From Apophysomyces variabilis (Eukaryota > Mucoromycota > Mucoromycetes > Mucorales > Mucoraceae), in NCBI GenBank assembly GCA_002749535.1, contig MZZL01000401.1:997165-1061164 (forward strand): 64,000 bases of DNA, written 5' to 3'. Positions 11,135-22,950 of the stretch are shown piece by piece; within the stretch, counting starts at the first letter, position 1; each line of letters opens with the position of its first letter. Below the pieces are notes generated by a model that saw nothing but the letters and a program-made list of their open reading frames with translations, was not told the origin of the DNA and did not search any database. The position numbers and the translations under genes were made by a program.

Positions 11135-13071
11135 ATGAACTACGGAATCCCAAAAAAAAGACGGAGACAATGCGAAACATGTATCAAGTAAGATGGTTTT
11201 CTTTCCATTTCCGTCATGAACCCAAACTCTGATCGACTCTCCTCAGTTGTCGTTCCTCTCGAAAACAGTGTGACAAAGGCTACCCTTGTCGTAACTGCGC
11301 CGACAATAACCGAAAGTGTCTGTATGCCAAAGAGTTTCCCTATAGCGATCTACCTCAAGAAGAACAAGCTTTGGTTTTGGAACGATTGCTTCTCGATGCC
11401 AGGGGCAAATTTGAATTGCTAAAGAAATGCCTAGAGAAGAATGCCGTTGACAAGTTCGAGCCTAAATCCGTGATGACAGCAGCTGCCAATCGTCACTTGA
11501 CTCGCAATATTCGTTTTGGAGCTGATATATACAACGATATGCGTCGCCGCACTGCTGCGCGGTTAATTAATGTGTCAATGCCTGGTCAACCCGAATGGTG
11601 CGTTCAGGATAAGGTGTACAAGACTGCCTTTGATCGTAACACACGCATAATTCTGCTGATGAAGGAAATACACAAAGAAACAGTACCTCCCAAGCCCAAG
11701 CTGTTGGAATTTAGCGATTTCTCTATTGATCTCGCCAGGGCCATGGTGTCAACAGAAGAAGTCGAAATGCTCATTGCATTGTACAATGACTGTTATTCAT
11801 TTTCCTCGTTGCCCGATTTTATCTCGCCACATTTTGATGAGAACGGAGAATATGACTTGTTATTAAGTTCCGTTCTGACACTTATGTTGTCCCACACTGT
11901 AAACCTTCATCAGGCCAAGGTTGACAACCACGAGCTCTTGTCACATGCCTTCTACTACCACACAAAGGCACTGCGAGATGAACGTGTTGTTGCAGGGATC
12001 GACATCATGTCACTCCATGCTACGTTTAACCTGATGTTGTATGAAGCTGAGAATGGATATCTTGAAGAAGCCGCATTGTCACGACAATACATGGCGGTCA
12101 TGATCGACGCCCTGCATGCAGATTATCCGACCATGTCTGTATGGCAGCAAAGTCTCTTACGACATCTATTCTGGGCTATCTTCACGGCTGATGCTTCAAG
12201 GCACAACATGCAGATGCAAGATCATGTTATCTGCGCGCATTATATGGCCGTGGATAAGCAGAAGCCTTCGGAGCACTGTATGCAAATGGTTGATAAGCTT
12301 AAGGAGGAATATATTTACTTCCGATGTCGTCTGGCTGACGTGGTACGCCATATCTGGACAGTGTGCTACGGTGTCAATGTCCCAAGCGTACATGGAACCC
12401 AAATCAAAGAATTGGAAAATGAACTATGGGACTTGTATCACGAACTACCCGCTTGGATCACTTGTGATGATGAGTTAGGCAACATTGTGCTGGAAACCCG
12501 CAAAGGGTACGAATGTTACTGCGGAGATCCATTTATGCACAGCCGAACACATCCGATTTGCAAGCGCTCCTTGGTTGAAGTATGGATGCGCCGCCTACGT
12601 TACCACTTTTTGGTAGAATGGCACGGGACATGGTTGTACCTGTACCAAGTATTTTTACCTCAACCTGGAGAAATTGTCCAACTACCCTTCATACGCTGTT
12701 ACGAGCATGGCAAGCTAATGGTCGACGTTTTGGCGCGTTGGGCCGATGATCCTGACTTTTTTGACTGTTACTGTTACCCTTCTCTCCGTTCACTTATGGT
12801 GGCATCGCACATTCATCGTTATCTTTTGCAGTCCAAGTTCAAGGAGATCAGGGATAAGGGTTACGAACTCCTGCTTGCACTTTTCTCGATTATCAAGCGA
12901 TCAAACATATATCATTTGTACAAGGATACCGAATTTATCGTCAGCATCAAGGCTGCGTTTGATAACCTACGTTACAACGGCCTTACACGGGTGCCGGCCT
13001 CCCATATCCACGAACTACCTCTTGCCAACGAAGAGCTGGATCTATACATGTTTTCTGCACCAGCTTCATAA
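11135..13071 (+). CDS. Zn2Cys6 transcription factor (second of a divergent pair)
   Basis: Two exons, 11135-11187 and 11247-13071, give 625 residues. The first exon encodes MNYGIPKKRRRQCETCIN, and the splice completes the cluster: C-IN-C, six residues, C, five residues, C-RN-C, six residues, C (residues about 16-42), preceded by a basic KKRRR stretch. The remainder is one long exon with an all-helical fungal regulator middle domain, including a block reading LLRHLFWAIFTADASRHN. The start was chosen because it is the only ATG in frame with the cysteine cluster, and the intron (gtaaga...ctcag, 59 bp) splits the second cysteine codon region. Similarity to the divergent neighbour in layout, not obviously in sequence, leaves open whether they are duplicates. 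Confidence 0.87.
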
Positions 13072-14145
13072 AGTTTGCTGTCATTTGTTTTTCATAATAA
13101 ATACTTGGAGCGAGAACTTCTCGCGCTTTATATCATTTATTGATGGGAACCTATTGAAGCAGGAAAGAAAGCCTATTAGCCATTGGCATCGTTTGCTATC
13201 ACGCACACCTAAAGTTGACTAATTTTTACTTTGCCAATGGTTGGAATGCAGTACGCTAATCCAACTTGATCTTCAACAAATTGGATTCAGCTCTTGTCTT
13301 CCCTTTTTGCTTTCTTTGCAGAGTCCGTTACTCACATCCATGTATGGCCATAGTATAATGAGCCTGGAAATAAAGCTATTGAATTATAATTTGTTAAGCG
13401 TTTTCTCGCTTAACTGGTCTTCTTTTGTCCTGTTATAGCGAGTGCAAGCTATGTTATAGGAGTATATTTCATGAGTAAGCCTTACTGCGGCAGGAATACA
13501 CCCTTTGTTTCTGTTTTGTCCGCACAAACCATCCTAATTTTGATGCTCTATGTACGCCCACTACGATATAACCGTTGTGAGGTCCGTACTATGCCACACC
13601 GTTTTAGAAATTATCACTATAAATTTATGCCTGTGTGACATTATCTAGCAATAAGAAAACGTACAGAAAGCCAAGAACTAATGACTGGCTCAGAGCCTCA
13701 GATCGCAACTCCATTTTGTATGAATTTGCAGAGATATCCAAAATTTACAGAATTCTAGGTATACAGTAAGATATAACAACGTGCCTGTTTCTACACGAAT
13801 GTCGATTGTATGACAACTTCTGCCACCCAGTCAAATCCGGGTCAACGGCCTTGCTGTGGAACTCCATCATCACAATACCCGAATATGAGGCAAACGGCCA
13901 CCTCATGATCACCGTACTAGAAACAAAACTTTCGCAATAATAATTGAGTGTGGTCATCACCGAGTCGAACAGGATCTCCTTGCTATTCTCGTTATCCGTA
14001 CAAATGCATACTTCAGCTAATCTCTCTCCGCGTTTTCGTCATACGTTTTAGGATAGATTTCGTTTGCGTAAAATATTGCACATGCTTGGTGATATTGGTC
14101 TGCTTGAACTCTGAGTCTATTCTTTGGACTGGCTCTGCGGAAGCT
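13072..14145. other. Spacer; one coding-like minus-strand stretch
   Basis: Downstream of the regulator, A/T-rich. A minus-strand frame at 13960-13745 is locally G/C-richer and protein-like (contains SYSGIVMMEF and DPDLTGWQKL) but is isolated, has no recognisable domain and no neighbouring exons. It could be a relic. Confidence 0.4.
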
Positions 14146-15060
14146 TTACTCCTGCACTTCTGCCTCGCGACCGCGACCGCGACCACGCCCTCGTCCTCGC
14201 CCTCGTCCTTGAGAAGTGCCTCTGGGACGACCACGACCACGCCCTCGCCCGCGACCACGTCCGCGACCCCGCTTGGTTTCCGTGGCTCCGTCTTTAGCTT
14301 GCAGAGGCTCTGCTAAAGCTCTATATTTCTATCGTTAATGCCCGCTTGCGAAGCTATGTCTAGCTTTTTACTTACTCTTTTGCATGCTGTGCTCTTTGCA
14401 ATCGCTCACCCCAGTACTCTTCGTATTGATCGTCCTATGAACAGTTACAATGGAGAGGTTATGTTGCTGACCCAAAAGCTTGTACTTATTTCAATACCTT
14501 CCACTTTTCCGGTGGTTTTGGTGTCGCCTTTTCCACAGGCGCCACTTCCTTCTTTTGCAACATACCGGTCGCTAACATAATCTTCCACTCGTTTACCGCA
14601 TTCCAGAATATGGTGTTATTTGTCATTGTCGACGAAGAGACAACCTTTGTATACTCTGGGTTGGCATTGAGTTCTTCTGCCTGCTCTATTGACTTCGGCT
14701 GTATTTCGGTATCTTTGTCATGCTGAGGACGAAAGGTCCAATCAGCAGCAGGGAGCAATTCAGCCAGTTCGCGATGGTCTTCAGCTGTCAATTCCGAGAG
14801 TACCTTGTTAGCCATGAGAGCCTATTGCAGCATCATAAGTATGCATTTCACTAGACAAAAACATGGGGCATCGAACATACTTTGAGCTCGCATTTAATCA
14901 GTTCACTTTTGGGGTCGTGAAGCAACGTTTCCAGTTCCCACTTATTCTTGCGTGGAGCTCGTGTGGTACGTCGCTTAGGAGTCGGCTCCACTTCAGCGGT
15001 TTCCATATACTTTGGTGGTTTGATTGAACGTTTGGGCCGTGAAGACGTTTCCTGACTCAT
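14146..15060 (-). CDS. ASX-homology (ASXH/DEUBAD) chromatin protein with RG-rich tail
   Basis: Four exons (15060-14881, 14821-14498, 14434-14376, 14320-14146) give 245 residues. After a basic, proline-rich N-terminus (KRSIKPPKYME), the domain begins NKWELETLLHDPKSELIKCEL and continues through the diagnostic LAELLPAADW and TIFWNAVNEWKIMLATG. This is the pattern of Asx/ASXL homology domains, which in animals activate the BAP1 deubiquitinase that removes ubiquitin from histone H2A. Fungal ASXH proteins are less studied. The C-terminus is an arginine-glycine tract (repeated GRG units, about 190-240), suggesting RNA or DNA binding and arginine methylation. Spacing between the ASXH core and RG tail is bridged by a helical exon. 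Function in this organism is inferred. Confidence 0.82.
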
Positions 15061-17220
15061 GATAAGTCTTTAAGTTACGTGTCAATGTACCCAGTAACGG
15101 TTCCTTTCAAGCTTAGGAAGCCAACAGACAATTGCAACTTTCAGCAGCAGGGAGCGAGTCACACGGTGCTAAAGGTTTCTGCAAAAGAAGGATTCCAGTG
15201 TATTTGCGGACTTAGATATCCTTCTCTGAAACTGGTAAAGACTATGGCTAAGTGTTCCATTTGATAATTGATACTATTCGTATTGATATCCTTGTTGCAT
15301 GAAATGATTTCCGTCTTTGTATGATACCACCTGCACTGCAACAATAAAATATATCGTGGCGAGCCTTTAGAGTATAACGAAGGGTCACAATGGCTAAGCG
15401 AGTTTTTGAAATCTGAATCAAAGCAGCTGCTCAAATAAACAGAGACAAACAGATATTAATATTGACATCACGTCAAGAAAAATGAGAATTTAGTATCTGT
15501 AATTCGACACTATGCTGCAAGTTACTGGCACGTGCAAAACAAGGGCTGTCTCATGATATGGGCGAGGTGCAACTGTATCTTGCCTGATAATTCACAGCCT
15601 GATTTCTCTCACTGAATCGATGCTAGAATCATCTGTAATCTTCCTTTGCCTATTGTCATTGCTTCTATCGAACTACAGATTGGGAAAGCCAGCGCCATTT
15701 TCTCTCTAATAAATACAGGTTGTTTTACTTAATGTTACATGTCTTTCTTTGTTTATTCAGTTAAAGTAGTTGTTTAGAGCGCTTAAAGCTATTTTTGCCA
15801 GTTAGTCATATCACACAGTTGTTGCAAATAGCTCTCAAAACATTAAAGAGAAGTTTTAGCTAGCTATGCATTATATGTACCTTTTTTCAGAAGGAAGCAT
15901 CCATGATTTTTAAAGCACGCCCTTATGCATAGTAACATGGTTCCGGTTGAAAATCGGTTACTGCAGAAAGCAAGTAAATACATTAGGTCTCCTGAAAATA
16001 GAAAGACCCTTTTTCAATAGCTTCCTTAACGTATCTTTTCTTGATTGGATCTCATCTATATCTTATACGTAACCTTGAGGCAGCGTAATTGCAATTGCAC
16101 AGTCTCCCATTATCCTGTCATTGAGTAATGACGATTATAGATAGGGCAGATAAGTAAGGTATTTACTGTGTACGAAAATAAAGTACTGTGGCTCACATGC
16201 AACGAAGCAATATGCTACCCTCTGGCTAGTGTATGTTGCAAGGCTCAATGTGCTTGTCCGTCACTCAGTGAAAGATAAGCTATTCTATTAGGTTGATATG
16301 GATGCTGGTGAAAGTCTTATACTACTTGTCTTCTGCATGTGCCTACAGTGAATATTAACTGGAACACGCGATGAAATTTGGCCAAGTGAAAAGCCAAGAC
16401 TTGATACCTTTTGTTTGCGATGGATGAGAATGTAAAGTTGAGAGCGATTGATAGCCAAATTACGCGCTTGTGAATAAGGCGGCAAGACCATGTGGGGTTG
16501 AGCACTGCAAATCCTAGAATGATTGTCGTGATTCTCGTTCTAAGACTTTACTGATGCAGATACTTTTAAGTTACTTTCATGCGGACGAGACGCAAATGAC
16601 AGTAGAAAAGACAACAACTGGTATACTGACACGCTAATCTCTGGATTTCAGAAGTATCTTTATCTTCGCTCTATCCTTCTTATGATACGCTGGGCAACTG
16701 TAATAGTACGGACGTAATAGCTAAATGATTTCAGTAGTAGAATGATTCTCTATCGGGAACGAGTATAGTCTCATACCGAAAAAGAAAGTGCATAAATTGG
16801 TTCGGGATCATTACATTGGTTGTTCTTTGGTGTTGTTTTCGATAGTAGCGTTTAAGCAGTCGATGCCTATTTTCTCTCATCAGTAAAGGTGAAGGGAGAG
16901 ATGGTTAGTGTAAGGATACTATCTCTGTTTATTCATAGTGAAACTGGCTAATATGAGCTATGGCCTTCCATATCAGTGTAGACACGAGGGCATAAAGAGT
17001 GTTCTTCTTTGTGCCACAATCTGTACACTTTCTCTCTTCGGCATGCTCATTTGTTTACCAGACGAAATCAACATTTAAACAGCAAATATCGATGTACATG
17101 AGGTGGTTTTTTAATGAATGAATTTTTGATGTTGTCTTTTAGCTATAGGAAATGGTACATCCAAGGGAAATAAGAGACAAGTTTGTACGTGAGAGTGTCT
17201 TTTTCTTTTTTTGGGAGTAT
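15061..17220. other. Long A/T-rich spacer with no supported gene
   Basis: About 2.2 kb. Minus-strand frames near 16505-16288 are short and overlap each other in two frames, with no recognisable family. Oddly few stops occur near 15430-15160 on the minus strand, without motifs. Confidence 0.45.
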
Positions 17221-17664
17221 TCATAGAAATGTATGTACACTGTCCAGATCGCAATCTGAACTTAGCGATCCGTCATCTGTTCCATTATCATAGGATGGCG
17301 TGTCTGAAAGCGATGAAGCAGAAGAGGATGATGAGAAAAGAGGTGGAAATGATTGGTTATTCGGCGATGAAGGTTCGGTAAAGACAAATGATCTGCGGCG
17401 ATAATAGAAAAGGTCATGGAAGTATGGTCTGTAATACTTCGCGTTATCCGGTTTACGAGATGGTTTTGTTACTATAATGCGGTTGCAAATATCATTCGAT
17501 TTGGATGCTTCGTTAGCCTGACAAATGGAAGAGCAGAAGCTCTTATTCTTTTTTTATTTTTGTTTTTATTCCATTGGTTAGTTATATCTGTTCTTTTCCA
17601 TATAACTTAGGCTTACATCTTCTGGCAGACGCTTTTCGCAGTACAGACAAATGTTAAGATCCAT
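17221..17664 (-). CDS. Ecl1/2/3-like small zinc-binding protein
   Basis: Two exons, 17664-17617 and 17541-17221, give 122 residues. The first exon is only 16 codons (MDLNICLYCEKRLPED) and the intron is 75 bp (gtaagc...aataag). The opening M-D-L with C-x2-C, then FCSSIC (C-x3-C) just after the splice, is the pattern of the Ecl1 family: small zinc-binding proteins linked in fission yeast to life-span extension and to responses to metal, sulfur or amino-acid depletion. The rest is low complexity, with a basic YYRRRS block and a serine/aspartate-rich tail (SSSSSASSLSDTPS) likely to be disordered. A long TATA-like run lies about 85 bp upstream. The assignment rests on the cysteine pattern and size. 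Confidence 0.75.
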
Positions 17665-18614
17665 ACACAGTAATAAGAAATGAGATGGAACCCAAGAAGC
17701 TCCAAGGAACTGGGGAAGAGATATGGTTTCTCCGATAAAAGTGCATATATATATTTTCACAATAGCATCTGACCTGCATACACACATACACACAATGCAT
17801 ATAATTAATACCGTGTGTGCGTGGGCACCAGACCGTGTTCGGAAAGTCACACCGCGTCTCGAGCAAACGATCCATCAGCTTTAGGCAGTTTTACGTGGGA
17901 ACCCAAACACATAAGACATGAACACAGACTTTGCTTCATCTGGGGTACAGTTGAAATCCAAATAGACTGCAGATAAAGCTTTTCGATTTCCCATTCTCAA
18001 TATCGAATTGGAAAGCAAGAAACATTTCGTAAGGAAAAATGCTAACGTAGGATCTAGCTCCATGATGTGATGTAGGCTAGAATGCTTTCCAATCGACATA
18101 ACCTTGAATGTAATAATCCCTGCCACTGTATGCGTATTTTTACGTTTGTGTATTGATAGTTAAGCATGAAATGTGTATTTCTTTCGGGATCATAAGATGT
18201 GTAGCTCATTTCATCGTAAAAACCGCTACTCGCACGATTTTCCATCAGCGTCAGATGTTTGTGTTTGTTCTTAGTCTCCAAAGTGAAAAGAAAAAAAAAC
18301 AAGAAAGTTCACACGTGGGGACTGCGCTGATCCGGCTCTTGCAACTATCGCATGAGTTCATTGATAAAACTAGCATTCCGGAAATTGCAATCCTATAAAA
18401 GCCTGTATGGATCTTAATTTGCTGTTAGCACTGCTTTGGTTGGAGGAAATCGATGCATTCGTACGAATAGGGTTTCATTGTTTTCATTGAAGCTTTGGCG
18501 CTGTAGATTTCTTTAATACAGATAATGAAATACAATTGGGCAAGTGTGTGCATGACCTTTTTCTTTTCTATTTGAAAACACTGCAGCTAGTGATCGCAGT
18601 GATGACTTGCGAGC
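17665..18614. other. Spacer with no supported gene
   Basis: Contains the 5' region of the Ecl1-like gene, including an (AT)n TATA-like tract near 17745. A minus-strand frame at 18126-17881 is open but has no recognisable domain or splice sites. Confidence 0.45.
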
Positions 18615-19716
18615 TTAATACAGTAGTCCGTAGATAAACAACGCGGAGCTGATAAATGCCACGCCTAGTGCAGCGCCCAAGGGCCCAAGGGTTTCCCGCA
18701 GCGTGGCAGCTGCGCTGTTAAGACAGAAGGGGCAGTTGTTCGCTGTAAATGTGTATTAGCTAAACTCGTAGTGTTTAACTGTCTGCTTACCATCACTGTA
18801 AGGAGTGTAGCTTTGTGGCAAATAGAATGCAATAGTCATCTTAGCAAAACGAGGATCGAACCATCCTGGTCCTCCACCAGGTGCTGGTGGTGTAGGACCG
18901 CGTTGATCGTACAATTGGATCGTGTAATATCCAGCCATCAGAGGTCTAGAGGCTGGAACATCCGAGATGTGCCATACAGCGCTCGTGCCGGTGCCGTCCA
19001 TGGTCGCAATGGTGTATGTGTTTGTCAAGGTATCAATGGCAGCCAGGGTGAGATTGATAGGTCTGACTTTCAGTGATGTGAACTGCCAAACAATGGTGAC
19101 ATTTTCTTTAGGATCTATGCGGAAAAGAGGATTGACAGATTTACTGCTCGTAGGTGTCAAAAAGGTCACACCACCCATAGCACCATCGCTGAAACTTCCA
19201 GAGGTTGGAAGACCTGCAATGCTATTAGCAGTGGCGTTGGGATTGTTGGATGGGGGAGCATTTGTTGGTTGAGTGCCGTTGACTGGAGCTGATCCAGAAG
19301 GATTTCCCGAAGGTTGCTGGGAGCCTGAAGGTTGCTGACCACTGGATGCTGGTGGTGAGCCGGACGGTTGTTGTGAGCCAGAAGGCGGCGAACCTGAAGG
19401 GTTTTGCGACGGTGTAGGTGAGTTTTGAGAATTAGGTGTGGCACTTCCGGATTGCGAACCGCTGCCTGGTGGCGGTTGTCCTTGCGCTACATAAGAGACC
19501 AGAGGGTATCAGAGGTGATCATTAACCTATCCATCTGCGTTTTACCTTGGGGTACTATAAAGAAAACACGAGATGAGCACAGTGACCAGATGAGGTCAGT
19601 TGAGTTTTACCTCGTTTAACAAGGTTCGATTCGGAGGGAATCGCACCAGCCAAAACGGCAAGAGCGACTATGAGTGTTATGAATATAGCAACGAAACGTG
19701 CGTGAGGTCGAACCAT
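18615..19716 (-). CDS. Secreted, C-terminally membrane-anchored cell-surface protein (DUF7137-like)
   Basis: Exons 19716-19611, a proposed 9-nt micro-exon 19554-19546, 19486-18791 and 18742-18615 give 312 residues. The first 25 residues are a signal peptide (IFITLIVALAVLAGA). Then comes a Gln/Pro/Ser/Gly low-complexity linker (repeats of QPSGS) and a globular, probably beta-sandwich region (FRIDPKENVTIVWQFTSL, later FYLPQSYTP). The last exon supplies C-x2-C and a C-terminal hydrophobic helix (GAALGVAFISSALFIYGLLY). This order matches fungal cell-surface proteins with a DUF7137-type domain, from memory. Skipping the 9-nt exon keeps the frame. Without the last exon the protein would end in KHYEFS with no anchor, so alternative splicing could release it. 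Confidence 0.75.
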
Positions 19717-20361
19717 GAGTTCAATGAGAAAGAAACAGCGGTTCTTCTGAATGGAAAAGAAAAAAAAACAATATAGAAAAAGTGCTAATTTTAGATGAGC
19801 TCGGTGTTCTCTCGGACACACGTCGGACAACCCCTGTTTTGGTTCCTGTACCTGGTATTCCGACCGGATTCAAGGCCAACGAGGAGGCATGAGAAAATGC
19901 TGCCACTTCACTCATCACGCTGCACAGATTCAAAGTAAAATAATAGATTCAGCTTCAAAAAATGAAGATTTCATTTCAATTTATCAAGAAATAGCATCAA
20001 TCCCTTATATAAATAGTATTAGAAACTTGTGTCATTTATAATACGACGATCATTTTCCATGCTAACAGTAGAGGACAACGTAGTACAAAGCCTAGACAGG
20101 ATGGAATGCCACTATCAACTCAGTCATTCCGACCAGTTCTCCGTAAACCTATATAACCATATGAAATCATAATATTCAAACCTCTGGTCCCTTAAAAATG
20201 ATGTTGCATACGTAACTCTCTGAACTGGCTGCTGGCAGTTTGATGTTTACTGTGTTTTTTCGTATTTAGTTTGTCATTTCTATTTTTTATTTGCGGACTG
20301 GGATTCAAGGTTTTGCGGAATATAAAAAATTATTCTGCTTGATTGGATAAAATATTTGCGG
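19717..20361. other. Spacer upstream of surface-protein gene
   Basis: A/T-rich, with no supported coding frame. Minus-strand frames near 19933-19555 are leader sequence of the surface-protein gene and its first intron. Confidence 0.5.
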
Positions 20362-20747
20362 TCAGACTACCCATCTTTGCGTAAAGTCGTGTCCATGTTC
20401 ACAACAGTTTGAGCGCTTTACTTTTCGCGCTGCTTGAACAATACGCTCTTGAAGGTTATCGTCTACTTGTAAGGACTCCTTTCTCATCCCACCTTCACTT
20501 TGGCCCAAAACTCTTCTATTGGGTTGAGAAAGGGAGAGTAGAGAGGATAGAGACATTTGTATCGTCTTTCTTCGACCAACTGCTTAACCTTGACTGGTAT
20601 ATGGATGGGCGCATTATCTATGATAAGATAATAATCGTTCATTCCGTGGCAATCTAATCTTTTGTGATTGCCTAATAGACAAAGTTTCTTGACATATTTT
20701 ATTTCCTTTGAAGAAAGCAAAAAATTGATAATAACCAAAAGGTACAA
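20362..20747 (-). mobile_element. Truncated, frameshifted Tc1/mariner-type (DDE) transposase remnant
   Basis: The minus-strand frame 20747-20484 encodes the C-terminal DDE core: YYLIIDNAPIH (second catalytic aspartate region) and LYPLYSPFLNPIEEFWAKVK (the NPIExxW block with the third acidic residue). At about 20490 the frame breaks and the remainder (MRKESLQVDDNLQERIVQAA, continuing to 20362) lies one frame over. This is the usual end of Tc1/IS630-like transposases. The N-terminal helix-turn-helix and first aspartate are missing. I did not find terminal inverted repeats. It is a dead fragment. Confidence 0.8.
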
Positions 20748-21059
20748 TAAAAGATTGAACAGAACACAACTACATGCAGAGAAAATAAAAGTGGAATGTA
20801 AGGCAATACAATCGAGCAGAACCGGGAACTGGGTACATTGCCCTGACAGCTTCTGATGCTATAACTGACACGAACGGATATGATAGCATCAATGATGTAT
20901 AGAAACGAACGAAGAGGGTTTATTTCCTCTACAGATGTTCTACACCTTCTATCAGACTGAGTCTATTTACTCGTGGGACACTTGTTGTCTTATCTCTGAA
21001 TTGTTGTCATCCTTAAGACAGCCATCGATTTCTATCCATGACTATGACTTTTGGCTTCA

Positions 21060-22950
21060 GTTATCCCGTGCTATTTAAAAGCGAAGGGACAACATCTTTT
21101 CAATTCTTTGGCTGTGTTATCCAAAAACATCCCCGGTATGTACTTCGCATTGATCATATGTACAGAATGACTGATGTCCCCTTTTCTGTATTTTTTAGCC
21201 TGCATGACCTCTGTCGCTGTCTTCTTTATCTTGCAGTAAGTCATTTATTGCCCGAAAAATCGAATCCAATGGGCTAAATTATTGTGAAGTAGGATTTTTA
21301 TTGCCACACATACCCACTATAACTTTTTTTTCCCTTTTATCCAGGCTGGCGATCTCAAGGATCGTGAACTTTATCAATTCATCAAAAAGAAAACTCATTC
21401 TCGGCAATCTAGATGACAATGCGATACAAGTGATATCTTCGAAAATGAATAAAACGCCTTTCAACGATCTTGATGCAGGTGTTTGAACAGTCACTAATAG
21501 TATTCTTAAGGTGGACGAAAATAACTATCAAAAGACGTACTATATGAGACATGGACACTATACTGGAAGAAATAAAAATAAAGAAGGCCGAATGCAGCAA
21601 GGACAAGCAGCGAAGCACACAGTTATATCAGGCTTTAAATTGCATGGAACAAGTGCAAGAGTGAATTAGTCAACTTATTTATTTTATTTAATTGTTTGTT
21701 TCTTCATTTCCTAACATTGAGTCTCTTGATTGCCTGGGATATGACATCAAAACGAGCGACTTCACATATTATCGCAGATTTGCGTCGATCTTGAAAATAA
21801 TCTTTAAAAAGACGGATATCAAGCTGTACGACTAAGGTCATCTACATATGATATACAGCATCAGCTACCGCATTACTCATTTTGATACATTTATTCTATT
21901 TTTTTCAGTAGGGAAGTCTGCATCAACGTCCACAAAGTGTGAAATTGAAATGAGTAAGGCCATCTTCCATACCATGAACATAACGCCCAGTTATTCAAGG
22001 AAGATTGATTTGCTGTTGAAATGTAAAGATTCTAAAAAAGCATCGAAATGTTGTCGCCGGATGTAAACGTGCTTCCGTGTCAAGTGACATCAAATTGGCC
22101 CAGCAATGCAAGAATTTACGGATTACCGCCTCTATACTCCACAACATCAAAAAGTCAGTGTTAGCCAGACGATGTCAATGGATTGGATCGGTATCAACGT
22201 AAATATTGTAAGGACAATAATGACCAACTACTAACTGATTTATTCTCAAGGTAGCTCCGGTTATATATACTTGCTACAATGGTTGCCTGAAGAAGAAGTC
22301 TGCTGTCAACCTTCCTTGATTTCACTCCCGAGAATTTCGATACTTCGATAAGTTCAAGTGACATATAGGAACAAAGATAAAGTGGTAAAGCATATTTTTC
22401 TGTAGGCTAACACTCTTGATTTTGAACCCTCTCTAACTTCAAGCTCGCTAAAGGAACAGAAGCCTTGAAATTAAGGAAGTTTGATTGTATTTTGCTAGCG
22501 ATGCCACCGTCATGCAGTCACCAACTGATCCATTATTTTTGGCTGACATGAAGCCAACACTGAGCGCGCTCTTTGAGCTCAAGGTATGTAAAAATTGTGT
22601 TGGATAAAAGTAGAATATTTTCAACAACTCAATTGATACTGCTATCTATTGTCTTAACTAGAGTTAATTGCTAAAAAAACGCAAAAATCGTAAGAGCAAC
22701 GTTGCAACGTCATAGATACGCAAATCAGATGCAATCTTTGGGCGACAGCCATTCCACTAGTATTCCTTCTAAATGCTCATTACCAACGTCATTAACAAGT
22801 ATAATCTCTTCAACTGAATCGCTTCTGACTGAGCCGTTCATCTTTTTTACTCCAAAAAACCATCGCATGGAAAAGAGACGCTTATCAAAGAGAGGAGAAA
22901 TATGATGTTTCAGATGAGGAAGATATTGATGCCATGGTTTGAACTCAGTT
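21060..22950 (+). other. Unresolved locus with many coding-like exon segments (gene or pseudogene)
   Basis: A string of protein-like segments runs left to right with plausible splice sites: about 21063-21134 (ends SLAVLSKNIP, then gtatgt), 21199-21236, 21344-21480 (contains NFINSSKRKLILGNLDDNA), 21552-21665 (coiled-coil-like ILEEIKIKKAECSKDKQR), 21930-22050, 22030-22200 (contains LAQQCKNLRITASILHNIKK), 22252-22340 (contains YIYLLQWLPEEE), 22500-22583 (contains SPTDPLFLADMKPTLSALFELK, then gtatgt) and 22695-22940. The last part needs a one-base frame change to reach an acidic end, SDEEDIDAMV. I do not recognise the family. Either it is an intron-rich coiled-coil protein or a gene decaying next to the transposase remnant. 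Confidence 0.35.

Noticed and set aside
13940..14000. Possible tRNA (T-loop-like gttcgac on the minus strand)
   Set aside because: Acceptor, D and anticodon arms do not pair and no intact cloverleaf can be drawn.
14013..14258. Val/Glu-rich minus-strand open frame (VAGEGVVVVVPEALLKDEGE)
   Set aside because: It is the off-frame reading of the RG-repeat exon of the ASXH gene.
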